Source: Mycogone perniciosa (Eukaryota; Ascomycota; Sordariomycetes; Hypocreales; Hypocreaceae). Taken from it: a DNA stretch of 64,000 nt. Below, in pieces: positions 34,519 to 46,593 of the stretch. The position numbers were made by a program, and so were the translations under genes. The notes beneath the pieces are model-generated. The model saw nothing but the letters and a program-made list of their open reading frames with translations, did no database searches and had not been told where the DNA came from. The stretch spans positions 57,718 to 121,717 of the forward strand of contig JAOALB010000015.1 of the NCBI GenBank assembly GCA_025331125.1, in the 5' to 3' direction. Position 1 is the stretch's first letter; every line of letters starts with the position of its first letter.

Positions 34519-36489
34519 TGTTAGGCTTTTTGGCGTTGGGTGTTGTAACTTGAATTGTGATGGCACAGAGTACTTTGCTGAGAAAGTGGAATGTAAAGAA
34601 CACAGTGCTCATATGTACTTGACATGGAGAGAAGAGTTTCATGATAGATAGAGTTGAAAAAGAAAGCGCAACCCTCGGGGCGAGATGTCTAACTTAACGT
34701 GAGCCACTGAGTTCTAGTACCCAACCCCACGCAGAAGCACGGTCAAGATTAATGATAAGTAGAGAGACCAAAGCAAAGAATCAGAATACCGAAATACAAG
34801 CGGTCTCGTTGCCCGATGTATGACTGAGGGCTAGAGCAGGTCCCCCGACGATCTGGAGCGATTTTTACCTCTCTATTTATTTAATGAAAGGCGTTTTAGT
34901 GACACTTGTCAGTGTAGACTTCCTAGTTTTCCCAACTGATAGCTAATAATAGCCATAGGCTATCTAGGTTAACAGCATTACTCTTTCATAGTTAAATGGC
35001 TACTCCTATTATTCTGCCAGCCTTCATGCTGAGGACCAGGGCCATGTGACCCTTTGATATGGTAAGGATCAACATTGAGAGTGGGTAGTCGTCATCTTGG
35101 CCTTTCAGTAATAGCCAAAGACCTTGTTAGCCGAATGCAAGGAAAAGGGGCGAGGCCGGAATACAGAACAATTCTAATTCCGACGCATTTTGCCTAACCG
35201 GCTATCTACGTCTACACTACCCCGTAGTGTTGCATCCCGGTGGCATTCAAGTTCAAGATTCGACCCACAGGGACCGGCGTACAAAGCCTTGGCTTAGGTA
35301 GCAACGATCGTCCCTTTGCGGAGAGAGATTGCGGGGTGCAGATGATCACTCATCCACTGAGTGGAATGTTTAATCGGCAAAGACGTTGGGAATCTGGGGA
35401 ACAAACAAGAATCTGGAGAAGTTTTGAGGGTTCTTCACGGTTGAAGCCGGCCGCGGCACCGGCCAGCGTCGGCTATTCTGAGGTCTGCAGACCAAACGTC
35501 ACGTACCGGGTCCCGGGAGTCCCGGAAAAGTGGGGCCCGGACTTGATGCGCACACTGGCACCCGGTTTCTCAACGGTGCTCGTAAGCTTAAATTTTTAAT
35601 TTAGCCTGCTCGTATTATCGAAAGCCTCTGATGTGAGCCAAGATCTAAGCCTGTGTAGAGACAAGAGATAACTGCAGGCTTACCATCAGCCAGTTCCTCA
35701 CCGCACTGAACAACAGGTTCGGCGTAATAGACCGAAACAGGCAGTATACATGGACCAAGTTAATTACCGCTCTCAGCGTGGAGTTACGCGGCGCCAACCA
35801 ATCTTCAACTCCCCCCATCCATGCCCAGTGGATGCTGGTGGAGATGCTCGCGATGTCTGGCCAGCACGGATCAAGTCTGGAAGCTTTCCCTAATCATCAT
35901 GTCCTGCTCCGCCTGTTCCCATCAGATTTTGCGCCAATTACCTAAAAGATCCATCACCAGTAGCTCCATTTCCATTATTAATAGCGGCTTGTCCTTTACG
36001 CCCTATATGTTGTCTAATGTACGCGATGGGGCACTGGGGCCAGCCTCGCTCGGCAGTTCTTGGCTTTCTATGCCCAGAACGAGAAGAACGAGGTGATACG
36101 GATGGATCCTTGACTGTCTGGTCCAGTGCTCCCTCCAACGAAATCCTGGAAAACTCTACCGTCCAAGCTTCCAATATGGATCAGAGACCATGTCATCCTG
36201 CTCAGCTTTGTTTCGGCGGGAGGGTCTGACTCAACGATCCCCGCCGTGCAGACTGGGCAAAGAAGATTCCCATCATTGCTACCCAGAGAGGTCCTCTTTA
36301 TAAACTCGTGCGGCCCGCCCTCGTTCCTCGCGCCCTTCGATGTCTTGTTTTCTTCCAAAGGGCTTCTGGAAAACTTCTAGCCCGTATATCTGATCTTCCC
36401 GCGGACGGCATACGCTCGTATTCCGATCCTGCATTACCCGCTGCAGCCACACACTACGGAGTAATCCTGACCAAAGGAAAAAAAAAGAA
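34519..36489. other. Intergenic region upstream of the amino-acid permease
   Basis: About 2 kb between divergent starts. The part at 34,860-35,020 is AT-rich with many TA steps (TAGCTAATAATAG-like) and may be an old mutated repeat. The rest looks like promoter DNA with a heptad motif at 36455. No gene supported. Confidence 0.5.
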
Positions 36490-38427
36490 ATGTCCGGTCG
36501 GGCTAGTTCCGGCGAGACACCGCCGATGGCGGATGAAAAAGGCGGCTATGGGAACAAAGAAGCCGGCGCTGTTCAGGAACCCGGTGTTGTTACTGCAGCA
36601 CACTCCAACGAGGTGTTTGCGAATACGTTCCAGGATGAGGACTTTTTGACGCGCAACGGCCTCAATTTGAAGTCGTTCCAGAAACGCTACTATGGACGGG
36701 GCTTAGTCGAGCTGGACCGGTCTATGAAGACCCGGCATCTGCAGATGATTGCTATCGGCGGCTCCATTGGTGCGGGTTTCTTTGTCGGTTCTGGTGGTGC
36801 ATTGGCCAGAGGTGTAAGTGATCCTCGGATCCCCGAATGATTTCCTCAACATAGCGATAATTGCGGGTTGCTGACACTTTTTTAGGGACCTGCATCCATC
36901 TTGATCTGCTTCTGTATTGTTGGCTTCATGGTTTTCAACGTCGGTATGTAATCCAACACCTTGCCCTTGCAGCTTTCATACTGATATCGCCAGTCTTTGC
37001 TCTCGGTGAACTTGCTATTATGTATCCCATTTCCGGCGGCTTTTACACCTATGCAACCCGTTTCATCGACCCCTCGTTCGGTTTCGCTGTTGGCTGGAAC
37101 TATCTCTTCTTATGGAGCGTCGTCTTGCCACTAGAGCTTACGGTTTGTTCGCTGGTTATACAGTACTGGAACGATCAGATCAACGTTGCCGTCTGGATTA
37201 CCATCTTCCTTGTGGCAATCATCTTCATCAACATCTTCGGAAGCATCGGTTATGCCGAAGAGGAGTTTTGGTCTTCGCTTATCAAACTCGCAGCCTCGAT
37301 CATTTTCATGATCATTTCTTTCGTGCTGGTCCTCGGTGGCGGTCCTTCCAGTGGTCGATACAACGAATACTGGGGAGCCCGCTACTGGAATGAACCTGGC
37401 GCATTCCGCAATGGATTCAGAGGCTTTTGCTCCGTCTTCGTCATCGCTGCTTTCTCCTTCACCGGCACTGAGCTTGTTGGTCTCGCTGCGGCCGAAAGTC
37501 GCAACCCAGTCAAATCGCTGCCCAGCTCCATCAAGCAAGTCTTCTGGCGTATTACTCTGTTCTACGTTCTTGGCCTCTTCTTTGTGGGGCTGCTGATTCC
37601 ATCCGATGACCCCAGACTGCTCTCCAGCGTCGCTTATACGGATGTCAAGGCGTCTCCGTTCGTTCTGATTGGTCTTTATGCCGGTCTCAAGGGCTTCGAT
37701 CACTTCATGAATGCCGTCATCTTGATTTCGGTTCTTTCTATCGGTGTCTCAAGCGTTTACGGTGGATCACGCACACTTACTGCATTGGCGCAACAGGGCT
37801 ACGCCCCGAAGATCTTCACCTACATCGATCGCTCCGGCCGACCTTTGAACTCAGTTATTGTTCTGCTCCTTACAGGACCTCTCGCCTACGTCAACTTGAG
37901 TGCGTCGGGACCTGTTGTGTTTGACTGGCTCCAGGCTCTTTCTGGTCTTGCCGTCATTTTCTCGTGGGGTGCAATCTGCCTTGCGCACATCCGATTCCGC
38001 AAAGCATGGGCTTACCATGGCCACACCCTCGACGAGATCCCATTCAAGGCCATCTTGGGTGTTACCGGGTCTTGGATCGGATTGGGGCTGTGCGGTCTCG
38101 TCCTCGTCGCTCAGGTACGCCATGATTCTTACCAAATATTTCTAAATTATGCTAACATTTTGTTCTTAGTTCTTTACTGCCATTGCGCCGGCCGGCCAGA
38201 CTGGACTCAACGATGTCGAAGGCTTCTTCAAAGCTTATCTTGCCTTCCCGATTGTCCTGGTCTTTTGGCTGTGCGGATACCTGTGGAAGCGAACGGGTTG
38301 GTTGAGCGTTGATCAGATCGATGTTGACACTGGCCGACGAGAGTTGGATTGGGACACTATTAACGAATACCGAGCGCGTGTGGCCAAGATGCCAGCGTGG
38401 CGACGTCTTATTGAGAAGATGTTCTAA
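36490..38427 (+). CDS. Amino-acid permease (YAT/AAT family, APC superfamily)
   Basis: Four exons, 36490..36813, 36886..36943, 36994..38114, 38170..38427, 586 aa. Plasma-membrane proton-coupled amino-acid uptake carrier. Visible: a cytosolic N-terminus of about 85 residues ending in LVELDRSMKTRHLQMIAIGG; TM1 with the substrate-backbone motif GGSIGAGFFVGSG; TM2 joined across intron 1 (GPASILICFCIVGFMVF); ALGELAIMYPISGGFYTYATRFIDPSFGFAVGWNY split over TM3 (only parts shown by family conservation); AFSFTGTELVGLAAAES in TM6; and about 12 hydrophobic segments in total. The C-terminal tail (about 45 residues) is charged and carries WDTINEYRARVAKMPAWRR, close to the usual Gap1/Dip5-like tail. Substrate specificity cannot be read from the sequence. 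Neighbours are an aldolase-family gene and a dehydrogenase. Confidence 0.93.
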
Positions 38428-38941
38428 GCTACCTCGTCTCAAGATTGGGTGTGTACTGGCTAGTCTCACTCTGACGTCCCCGTAATAGTAATGCAGCAGT
38501 TGTTATAGATGGAATTTATCAACTTTGGAGCAAAAATGCTCAGTTGAATTTGTCATTTGACTCTCTCATGCGATCGTGACGGCAAGAATGCCGATTATGG
38601 CACCCGAAAGTGCTCAGCATGTGAAATCGGAGTTATCATGTATCTATATTTGCATCCAGAGTTTGAATAGGGATACCATTCAAACTTTACCACCTCATTA
38701 GGCGTCTATATGTTGTTTCAACAGGACAAAATCGGCTGCTGTCCGGTTTACCTCTGAGAAACCGGCTCCGGCGACTGGCTTGCGGGGCAGACTCCTCCGG
38801 AGTGAGGGGCAATGCCATAGTCAACGCCAAGAACTTCCGAATCTGAAAGCCTTCTTGATCATCAATGTCTCTAGACGTAGCTGGCAACTGGTTTTATTTA
38901 ACCTTGGCCGAATAAATACCCTGGATCATTCAAAATCTAAC
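38428..38941. other. Intergenic region between permease and aldolase-family gene
   Basis: 514 bp between two co-oriented genes, 3' region of the first and promoter of the second. Nothing else seen. Confidence 0.5.
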
Positions 38942-39949
38942 ATGATGGCGCCAGATCAGTTACAGAACAACAAGACCATGCGGATCTTGCGAACAGCAGA
39001 TGAGGGCAAATACGGTGTCCTTGCTGCTGTCGGGTATGATAATCCCAGATGTGAACCAAGAGAATTTATGACGTATTTATCAACTCGCAGATACAACCTC
39101 GAACAGATATTGGGCTTCGTCAAGGCAGCAGAGAGAAAGAGGTCTCCGCTCATCATCCAGATGTTCCCATGGGCCATCTCCTTCTCCAACGGCATTCTAG
39201 TTCACGCAGCAGCACAAGCAGCCCAGGAAGCGTCAGTTCCCATCTCTGTTCATCTTGACCACTGCCAGGACGAAGAAATGGTCAAGAGGGCCTGTGAATT
39301 GCCCTTTGATTCAATCATGGTTGACATGTCGCATCACTCCAAAGAGGAGAACTTAGCTAGGACAAAGGAGCTGGTTGCGTACTGCCATGCTCACGGAAAG
39401 GCGACGGAGGCAGAGCCTGGGAGGATTGAGGGTGGCGAAGATGGCATCTCGGACACGGCTGACTTGAGTGGCCTGATGACGACTGCCGAGGAAGCACAGC
39501 AGTTTGTAGATGTCGGCGTGGACCTTCTTGCTCTGGCTTTTGGGAATGTTCATGGTGAATATGGCCCACGGGGTATTGTCCTCGATTATGAAAGGTCGGT
39601 ATCTCACTCTTCCACATTCCAACATCACTCCTCACGTAATAACGGGGAACGTGAATTTGCTAACTAGCCACCCAGACTTGATGAAGTAAACAATATCACC
39701 AAAGCCGGAGATGTCCTCATCGCGCTCCACGGAGTAACGAGATATTCCGACGCTCTTCTAAAACGTCTCATTGATGCTGGAGTTAGGAAAATAAACGTCA
39801 ACAAGGACGTTTTGCAAGACTATTACAACCATATTGAGCAAAACATAAACAAGATGCCATTTACACAGCTCCTGGAAGAGGCTGTAGAGAAAGTGGCGGA
39901 TGAGTTGGCTCGGCAGATGGATGCCGTGGGTTCCAGCGGTAAAGCATAA
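38942..39949 (+). CDS. Class II fructose/tagatose-bisphosphate aldolase family protein
   Basis: Three exons, 38942..39033, 39091..39594, 39676..39949, 289 aa. The first intron is 57 nt, in frame and without a stop, but removing it restores AAVGYNLEQILGFVKAAE, the conserved class II pattern. Zinc-dependent aldolase fold: HLDHC (catalytic Asp and zinc His, about residues 88-92), a Glu/Gly-rich EAEPGRIEGGED, AFGNVHGEYG with a zinc His, and ALHG with the third His. The last is followed by VTRYSD rather than the GSG phosphate loop of true bisphosphate aldolases, so the substrate may differ. KINVNKD follows as usual. Either of two adjacent ATGs (38942, 38945) could start it. It lies between a permease and a dehydrogenase, suggesting a small catabolic group. 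Confidence 0.88.
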
Positions 39950-40127
39950 TGCCAGTGCTATTGTTTCTAGACTCTTTATCAATGTGGTTGTATTATGTGT
40001 ACTATTTTCATGTCAAGCTGGACCCATCACGACGCAGAGTTCATGTTTCAAGCGTATCACAATCCCACTCCCCCTGGATAACCAGATTACATTACGTACA
40101 ATGTGTAAAGCCTTGCTTCACGGGTAT

Positions 40128-40916
40128 TTACGTCCATCCACCATCAATCTTTATGCTCTGGTTCGTCACCCCCGCACTATCATCCGAAGCCAACCACATG
40201 GCCAACCTTGCCACCTCAACCGGCTGTATCAACCTCTTTATCGCCTGGCTTTTCAACACGAATGCCTTATACTCCGGTGTCAGCACAACCTCCCTCTCCC
40301 TCTCCGTCTCAATCGACCCAGGCATGATGCTATTCACCCTCACGCCCTTGGGCCCATACTCATGAGCCAATGTCCGCGTGAGTCCCACAACAGCCGCCTT
40401 GCTCGTCGTGTACGGCACCAATCCTGTCCCTGGCACCACCCAATTTATACTCCCCATATTCACTACTGAGGCATGCCCCGCCGCAGCAAGCAAGCCCGGC
40501 AGCAAGGCCTGCGTGAGGAAGAAATGATGCCTCAAATTCACCGCCACAGACTCATCCCACCACTCAGTCGTAATCTCTACCGTAGGCTTCACCATGCCCC
40601 TCGCAGCACTATTGATCAGGACGTCGATCCGCGGGTGGGAGGCAAGGATCTTGGCTGCTGTGGGCTTCAGCTCCTCGTCGATCTTGATTACGTCACAGTG
40701 GTAATAGATGGGCGTGTGCTTGACGCCGAGGGCTGCGACATTTTGGAGAATAGCAGAAGCAGCATCGTCCTCGACGTCGAGGAAGATGACCTGCGAGCCT
40801 TGAAGTGAGAATTGCTCAACCATGGAGGCGCCGATGCCTTGTGCGCCGCCAGTGAGGACGACGATGCGGTCGGCCAGGCTGGGGTAGCTGGCGAATTGCT
40901 TTTTGTCTTCTGCCAT
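40128..40916 (-). CDS. Short-chain dehydrogenase/reductase
   Basis: Single exon, 262 aa, the standard length of a classical SDR. Cofactor site TGGAQGIG near residue 22-29; acidic Asp at the end of strand 2 (FLDVEDD) predicts NAD(H) preference; INSAARG replaces the usual NNAG; active-site Asn in AVNLRHHF, Ser in MGSIN, and Tyr/Lys in YTTSK. The C-terminus has SDDSAGVTNQSIKIDGGWT, the common SDR ending. It may oxidise a sugar or polyol, but the substrate is not visible. It converges on the aldolase-family gene with 178 bp between stop codons; no signal peptide, so cytosolic. Confidence 0.93.
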   Translation of the reverse strand: MAEDKKQFASYPSLADRIVVLTGGAQGIGASMVEQFSLQGSQVIFLDVEDDAASAILQNVAALGVKHTPIYYHCDVIKIDEELKPTAAKILASHPRIDVLINSAARGMVKPTVEITTEWWDESVAVNLRHHFFLTQALLPGLLAAAGHASVVNMGSINWVVPGTGLVPYTTSKAAVVGLTRTLAHEYGPKGVRVNSIMPGSIETEREREVVLTPEYKAFVLKSQAIKRLIQPVEVARLAMWLASDDSAGVTNQSIKIDGGWT

Positions 40917-41332
40917 GATGGCCCTCTCAACGTGTGTTGTCTGAGGATAGATTTATCTTTGTCTGGTTTTGTGTGATCAAAAAGCCATAAGGACTTATAT
41001 GGAAGATCTATTGAAAAGCATCATGTAAATGTCATTCTGCAGCAGGGGGTTGATATAATGGATTACCCCGCCCTACAGGTATGCCGAGAGTTGTACGAGT
41101 AACGTTACCATGTTTCCTGAAAGGGTAATTTTCTAGTTGTTGATACGTAAGTTTTGAGGTCCTATGCTGCCGTTTATACTTGGAGCGAAGTTCTACTCGT
41201 TTAGGAAAATCATGATTCTTCTCTCATATCCCCTCCGTTCTAAGTCTAGTGCAAGACGCATGAAACAACATGGGATTCATAGTCAAGGATTGAACGCGAA
41301 AAGTTCTTCTTGCAGCTTTTCTAGCTCATAGA
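40917..41332. other. Intergenic region upstream of the SDR gene
   Basis: 416 bp holding the SDR promoter and the 3' end of the small mitochondrial gene. Nothing else seen. Confidence 0.5.
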
Positions 41333-41743
41333 CTACACCCTACCAGGACTGTCCTTCTTCTGAGAACTCTCCTCACGACTCCGTCCCCCTTTCTTCATCT
41401 CCTTTTCACCACCCTTCCTCCGTATTGTTTTCTCATCCCCCATCGGCTTGCTAAACTCTTGATTCGCACCACTTGCATCTAGTGGATTCATCTCGGTCCC
41501 CACTCCCGCTGTTTCCCGCTCCGTCTCAGGGGCCGTCTTGTCCGGATTGAAGGCAGCATCCGCTTGCGCCGAGGCGTCGTCATCCCTCCCCGACTTTGTG
41601 TTCTCGTTGGATCCGGGCTTGAGCGTTTCGCGGCCTTGCGAGTCTTTGTAAGGGAGACGGAGAGGTGGTGCGATGTGGTAAGATCGGGTGACGGGTACAG
41701 ATACCGCACGGGTGAGAGATCGGATGGTAGTAATAGATGGCAT
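41333..41743 (-). CDS. Small conserved fungal mitochondrial protein of unknown function
   Basis: Single exon, 136 aa. The N-terminus (MPSITTIRSLTRAVSVPVTR) is basic, hydroxylated and acid-free, a typical mitochondrial presequence, followed by SYHIAPPLRLPYKDSQGRE. The remainder is hydrophilic and probably disordered: PGSNENTKSGRDDDASAQADAAF-type residues, a GTEMNPLDASGANQEFSKP segment and a Lys/Glu-rich end. The presequence plus PYKDS...TLKPGSNENTKSG pattern is one I associate with small uncharacterised proteins found across filamentous ascomycetes; that is recollection, not a search. No enzymatic motif. Confidence 0.75.
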   Translation of the reverse strand: MPSITTIRSLTRAVSVPVTRSYHIAPPLRLPYKDSQGRETLKPGSNENTKSGRDDDASAQADAAFNPDKTAPETERETAGVGTEMNPLDASGANQEFSKPMGDEKTIRRKGGEKEMKKGGRSREESSQKKDSPGRV

Positions 41744-42857
41744 TGCGTCCTCCGAGTCTTGATGAATTAGATGCTTATTTGGGATTTCATTTACATACAG
41801 TTTATGGAAATTTTAGCAATTTCAAAATACAATCTGACTTTTTTGATTGCTCTGAAATGGTTGTTGAAGTCATGGTGACGTTGACTCTGCTTGATCAATT
41901 GATGTCATCAATCGGCCTGGGGAAAAGATCTACGAATGCACTTTTAATCTCCATAATATCGACATTGTGGTGATGTGTCTAAGCCGTTTCTGCCTGGACT
42001 CTATTATACACATTCTATCTCTTGGGCCTCTGGTATTACAACTTTGGAGGCAATGATGCACCTGGCCTAAAAGAGACTCGCACGGAGCGTTCAATACTAA
42101 TATGTAGTATACGGAGTACTCCGGACAAGCGGTAGCTAAATAACTCCGTACTCCGCCCTCGGGATACCTTCGCTTGGCAGAATGCATTGAGGAATTTTCC
42201 ACCAACCAACACGCCGGTCCCGGGTCGGATTCGCTGGTGTGCGAAGGACGGAGTATACGGAGTACGGAGTATAGTACGAGTATGTAGCAATAGTAGTAAT
42301 AATGCACGGCATATATATCTATGCACCCACCCATGGCTATCGAGAAATGACGGTAGTGTTGGTTCGCCTGATTCTGGAATGCATGTTGACACCGATCGCC
42401 ACGTGTTGTTGGACCTGGGGAAACCTGCAGCGGAATGTGATGGCAGCAAACATCGATGGCTTCCGCACTGGTGTTTCGGGGACACCGCCGGCAGATGAGA
42501 TGTTTGCTAGCGGTATTTACGAGGTTGAGGCCAAGAGTGTTTCGATGTGGATCTTATCCATACCACCTCGTATACTGTATGAGTGCTACTCCGTACGCTC
42601 AAGTGACGGCTAACCGACATAACCGACACAGCCGGACGAAATGCAATGTACGGTGTGCTCCATCCATACCTCGTACGAGTATTACGCCGCATCTACATGT
42701 GCATCCAAGAGACTGATCGGGTCGCAGAGGTGGCCGCAGAGGTGGCCGCAAAGGTCATGGCTCAATTGACAGTTGCCCAGTTGGACCCTAGCCCCTATCC
42801 GAGTCACACGAGCTCTCCCCCAGACTTCTCAGCAGGATCAGATCTTTCCTATGTGAG

Positions 42858-43043
42858 CTAGGGTTGTGACCGATAGAGATGCTGCGCGAAAGGCAAGGCG
42901 ATGAGGGATACTATCAGACCAACAAACGCCACCCCAAGCAGCAATTCTCGCTTCAGGTTTAGCCCTAAACAGCTTGGAATGTGAGTACGGTTTCCAAGGC
43001 TGATATCGACGCCGGGGTCGCCCGTTGGAGGAGGATACTCCAT
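42858..43043 (-). other. Doubtful 61-residue peptide with one hydrophobic segment
   Basis: Starts MEYPPPTGDPGVDISLGNR and contains a hydrophobic stretch (ELLLGVAFVGLIVSLIALPF). The start recalls N-termini of fungal rhodopsin-domain membrane proteins, but the frame closes after one membrane segment and I cannot extend it by splicing. Possibly a decayed fragment, possibly chance. Confidence 0.15.
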
Positions 43044-44084
43044 AGCGGTAAGGACCCTGCACGATCAGCTCGTTCCCAGACTTGGAATGATTCGTTCATC
43101 AGGATTATGAGTAGCATTGCTAGTGCCTCGTAGTAGCAGTGGTATTAGTGCTTCGTAGTGGTAGTATCTGTTGTTAATTACAAGTAAGCGTCCAACTTTA
43201 TTAGGGTGTCCGTCCACCCCACTCTTACAACAGATTACTCTGCGGTGAGTCGGAGGTAAAGGACGAGTGGCAAATAGAGGACGAATCACTCTGTACGGAG
43301 TACTCCATAGACGCATACGAAGTAGTACATGGGAATGCGGGTAGGCAAATTTGACAAAAAATGAAACGGTCTTAATGGCGGACCGCGCCACGAAACGGCA
43401 GGTTTCCGACGGAGATATGGCGGCAACCGTCATCATTGATGCCACATGGCAAGCCATTGACGGCGTGGGAAAAGTGTCTCAAAGTGCAATTAGTGCGCGG
43501 AGAGCCTTTACTTACAGTACAGTGAAGTTGGTCATGTGCGTTTTCGTCTTTGCGTGCATCGTTGACTGCGTGGCTTACACGACCAACAAGCGGGAAGAGC
43601 TTCGAAGAGGGTGGTGAATTTGCGACGCACCGACGGTTACCTGCATCGTCGAGACTGTGGGGATAGCAATTGATAACTAATCGCTTTGTCAACCAAAAAG
43701 TAAAATTGGGCAAAAAAAAACAATAATAAGGGCGGCTCTGCAATCGCAAGGCCTGTTGCCGGCGCAAATCAGCGCCAAAGAGGCTTGATGGATGGCTTTC
43801 GGCTTCAGACCTGTGTCGTACTCCGTACTTCATAGTGGCCCTGTCCTTGTGTAGGGGATCGGCACGACACGTGGACTGGCAGGGATTTTGGGGCCAGACA
43901 TGTTTCTTGGGATGTTTGAGATGCAGGGGACCGGTTAGCTTCGTTCAACTCTCCGAGACGAGACGGCAGTCTGAGCCTGAGTCTGAGCCTGGTCTGTGAA
44001 TCTCTGCTAATACTACTCCTTGGCATCCGTATTATGTTGCAAAAGTGTCTGTTATTGTTATTGTTATTATAGAGTAGGACCGCA

Positions 44085-44130
44085 TGATGCAGGTGTAGAT
44101 GCAGATGCGGATGCAGATGCGGGTGCAGAT
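44085..44130. repeat. GATGCA/GATGCG hexanucleotide repeat
   Basis: About seven imperfect GATGCR units in tandem in the second gene-poor stretch. Confidence 0.75.
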
Positions 44131-45684
44131 AAACAGAAGAGTGAGCATTCCGTTCCGTGTGTGCTTCGTTAACCAGCCGCTTTTTGCAGCCCGCTCAATT
44201 CCGCCTTTTGGTCGTCAGAACAGCCCCGTTTACGTCCCGATTGGACACGATTTGTTTGGCTTGGACTATAGTAGAGTCATTGTGAGGTAAATACGGAGTA
44301 GTAGCACTACAGGAGAAACATGCTCAATCATTCATTTCACATTAAACAACGGCAGCTCAACAAGATGATGCATCACCTCTACTTTGTGCTCCTCCAGTCC
44401 TCCTCCAGCAGTAGTAGTACCAGTACGAGTAATATTAGTACTTACTACTCCGTATATCGGCACCTTATCACCGCATGTGCAACGATGGCATTCCCACCCA
44501 ACCCGCTGGTTCACTAACAGCCATACCCATACTCGTACTTGTATGAAAGAGGTGCCCCCTCAGTCGATCAGTTGACGGTTCTCACACCCAAGTGCCACAG
44601 AGAATCCTTTTGCAGAAAGAAGGGAAGAGGGCTATTAATTAGAGCTCAAAGGTCTGCTCAAAGGTCTGCAGTTCAGTTGGTTTGGATGCGATAGCCGGCG
44701 GTCCCCCCCCCAATCCCACATGTTCACAAGCCACCAAAATCCACCGCCGCCATGACCTTTCCGGACTCGCCGCCATGGCGTGCACGAGCTGCCGTCTGAA
44801 GGCGAAATACTGCTACTACGAAGTACTCGTATGTACTACTAGCAATTGACTTCATCAGGGTAGTATCAGGGGTCATGGAATGCACAGTCTACGGGAGTCC
44901 GTCCGCAAGACATTCGAAGCTTCCCTTCCTTTCCATGCCACGGATCGAGATGACATGGTAGGGGGGAGTAAGAGCTTCCAGTGTCATTCTAGAACATCAG
45001 ATTCAAGGCGAACAAGCATCCATTGGCAACGTGCTACTCGCAGTAGTTCGTCCAGGGGGTCCCCACCATCTGAACATCTCGTGGCGACCAGGGCCTCAAA
45101 TCTCTCGTGCTCAGTACTCCATACATACTGCAACTTTATAAACCAGGGAAGAAGAGGAGAAGGAGTACGAGTAGTAGTGCCAGTAGTAGAATTACGAGTA
45201 ATACCCCATACGGATATTACCTATCGTCCGAGTACTCTATACAGACTTGATATAGCACTTGTGAATTCCGACTATATACTTGTTGTTGCATCGATACTCG
45301 AGAGCTTGCGAGATTAGACCACACACATAAAACAGCACCCGCAGCTGCATCTCTTCATGTGCCTCTCGCGCCGATTCCCTGTTCAGTACTCCGTGCTCCG
45401 TATTAACACCGCCGCTTCTTCTAGATAATGTTCCTATTTTTGGACTCAAATCGCTCGCTCACTGCCAATGTCGCACCGATGAGGCACACACCGCTGTAGA
45501 GATTAGGCAGTAGGCCGATAATTACTGTCTTTGTATCTATCTGAGTCAAGTACTCGTAGCCGCACACACCTCTTTTCCGGCTTCTTGCGTCATTCCGCAG
45601 TCGTAGTACATGCTCGTATTTCCTGTGTACGGGTACTTTATGCTCTGCCCTTTTCTGTACGTACATTCTGGGAACCCAGGCAGT

Positions 45685-45720
45685 TCGTTGTTCTTGTTCT
45701 TGTTCTGTTCTTGTTCTTGT
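45685..45720. repeat. TTGTTC hexanucleotide repeat
   Basis: About six TTGTTC units, one with a deleted base, in non-coding DNA. Confidence 0.8.
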
Positions 45721-46098
45721 GCTGTGGTCCTTAGATCCCGGATCCCAGGTGTCAGAGCGCGCGGTTCACATGTGGTGGTAGGTACATACGAGTAGGCAAA
45801 TAGGGTACTTCATGACACGACTAACGGAGATAGTTGTCCAAGGTTCCCTGAAACCCGCCCTAAAACCCCTGTCCTGTAGTACTACTCCAGTGCCTAGAAG
45901 CTGGAGCACCAGCCTGCTTCCTGCACCAAAATCCCCACTGCTGCTACTGGTTCGCTGCCCGTCTCCTGTTTTCCCACCTTTTCTTCATCCAACATCGACC
46001 TGTACTATTACGTCCGGGGTGTGTGTGAGAAGAGGGATCATCAACTATTACCTCGCTTCGTACGCCTGTCCTGTTCTGTCCTGTCCCTCTCGCACATT

Positions 46099-46123
46099 CT
46101 CTTCCTCTTCCTCTTCCTCTTCC
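46099..46123. repeat. CTCTTC hexanucleotide repeat
   Basis: Four CTCTTC units in the pyrimidine-rich region upstream of the kinase; followed at 46162-46180 by a run of TAC triplets. Confidence 0.8.
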
Positions 46124-46593
46124 ATCTCCTTTTCTTCCTCCCTTCTACTATCCTTCTGGTATACTACTACTACTACTACTTCTACTACCCATTGCGCCCG
46201 TCTCCACCGCTGGCCCGGAACGCTGTGACGAGCACTCACACGTACGCCGATCCGGACACAAAACAGGACGACAATCACGAACGAACAGCGCCTCGCCTGA
46301 TATACTCGTACTGCCGCCATCTTCAAACGGGAAACACGCCAGCCTATCCACCAGCTACTACTACTATTGCTACTACGACTACGGAGTACGACTAGGCCTA
46401 ATTTCCTCCGCCATTACATTGCGACTCAGTCCAACCCCCACTAGCCAGCCAGTCGCTTCCTCGGCCAGGACTAAAAACGAGAGACCCAGAACTTCCATTC
46501 CAGCAGCCAGCAAAAAGCGAGCACCAGCATGACCCTTTGCTACCGTTGACGATAATTCGACCTTTCTTCCCGTTTCCATCCCAGGCCTTCATC

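Larger units (their letters stand above)
41744..46593. other. Gene-poor stretch of about 4.9 kb upstream of the YANK kinase
   Basis: No frame here has protein-like character, apart from a doubtful 61-codon minus-strand peptide at 42858-43043. It has heptad motifs at 42110, 42256, 42263, 42587, 43294, 43316, 43819, 44292, 44446, 44817 and 46380, and several simple repeats listed separately. The last 600 bp are strongly pyrimidine-rich, as expected for the kinase promoter and leader. Confidence 0.55.

Noticed and set aside
35240..35599. 119-codon plus-strand open frame
   Set aside because: No homologous character, start in promoter-like DNA, and neither signal peptide nor domain.
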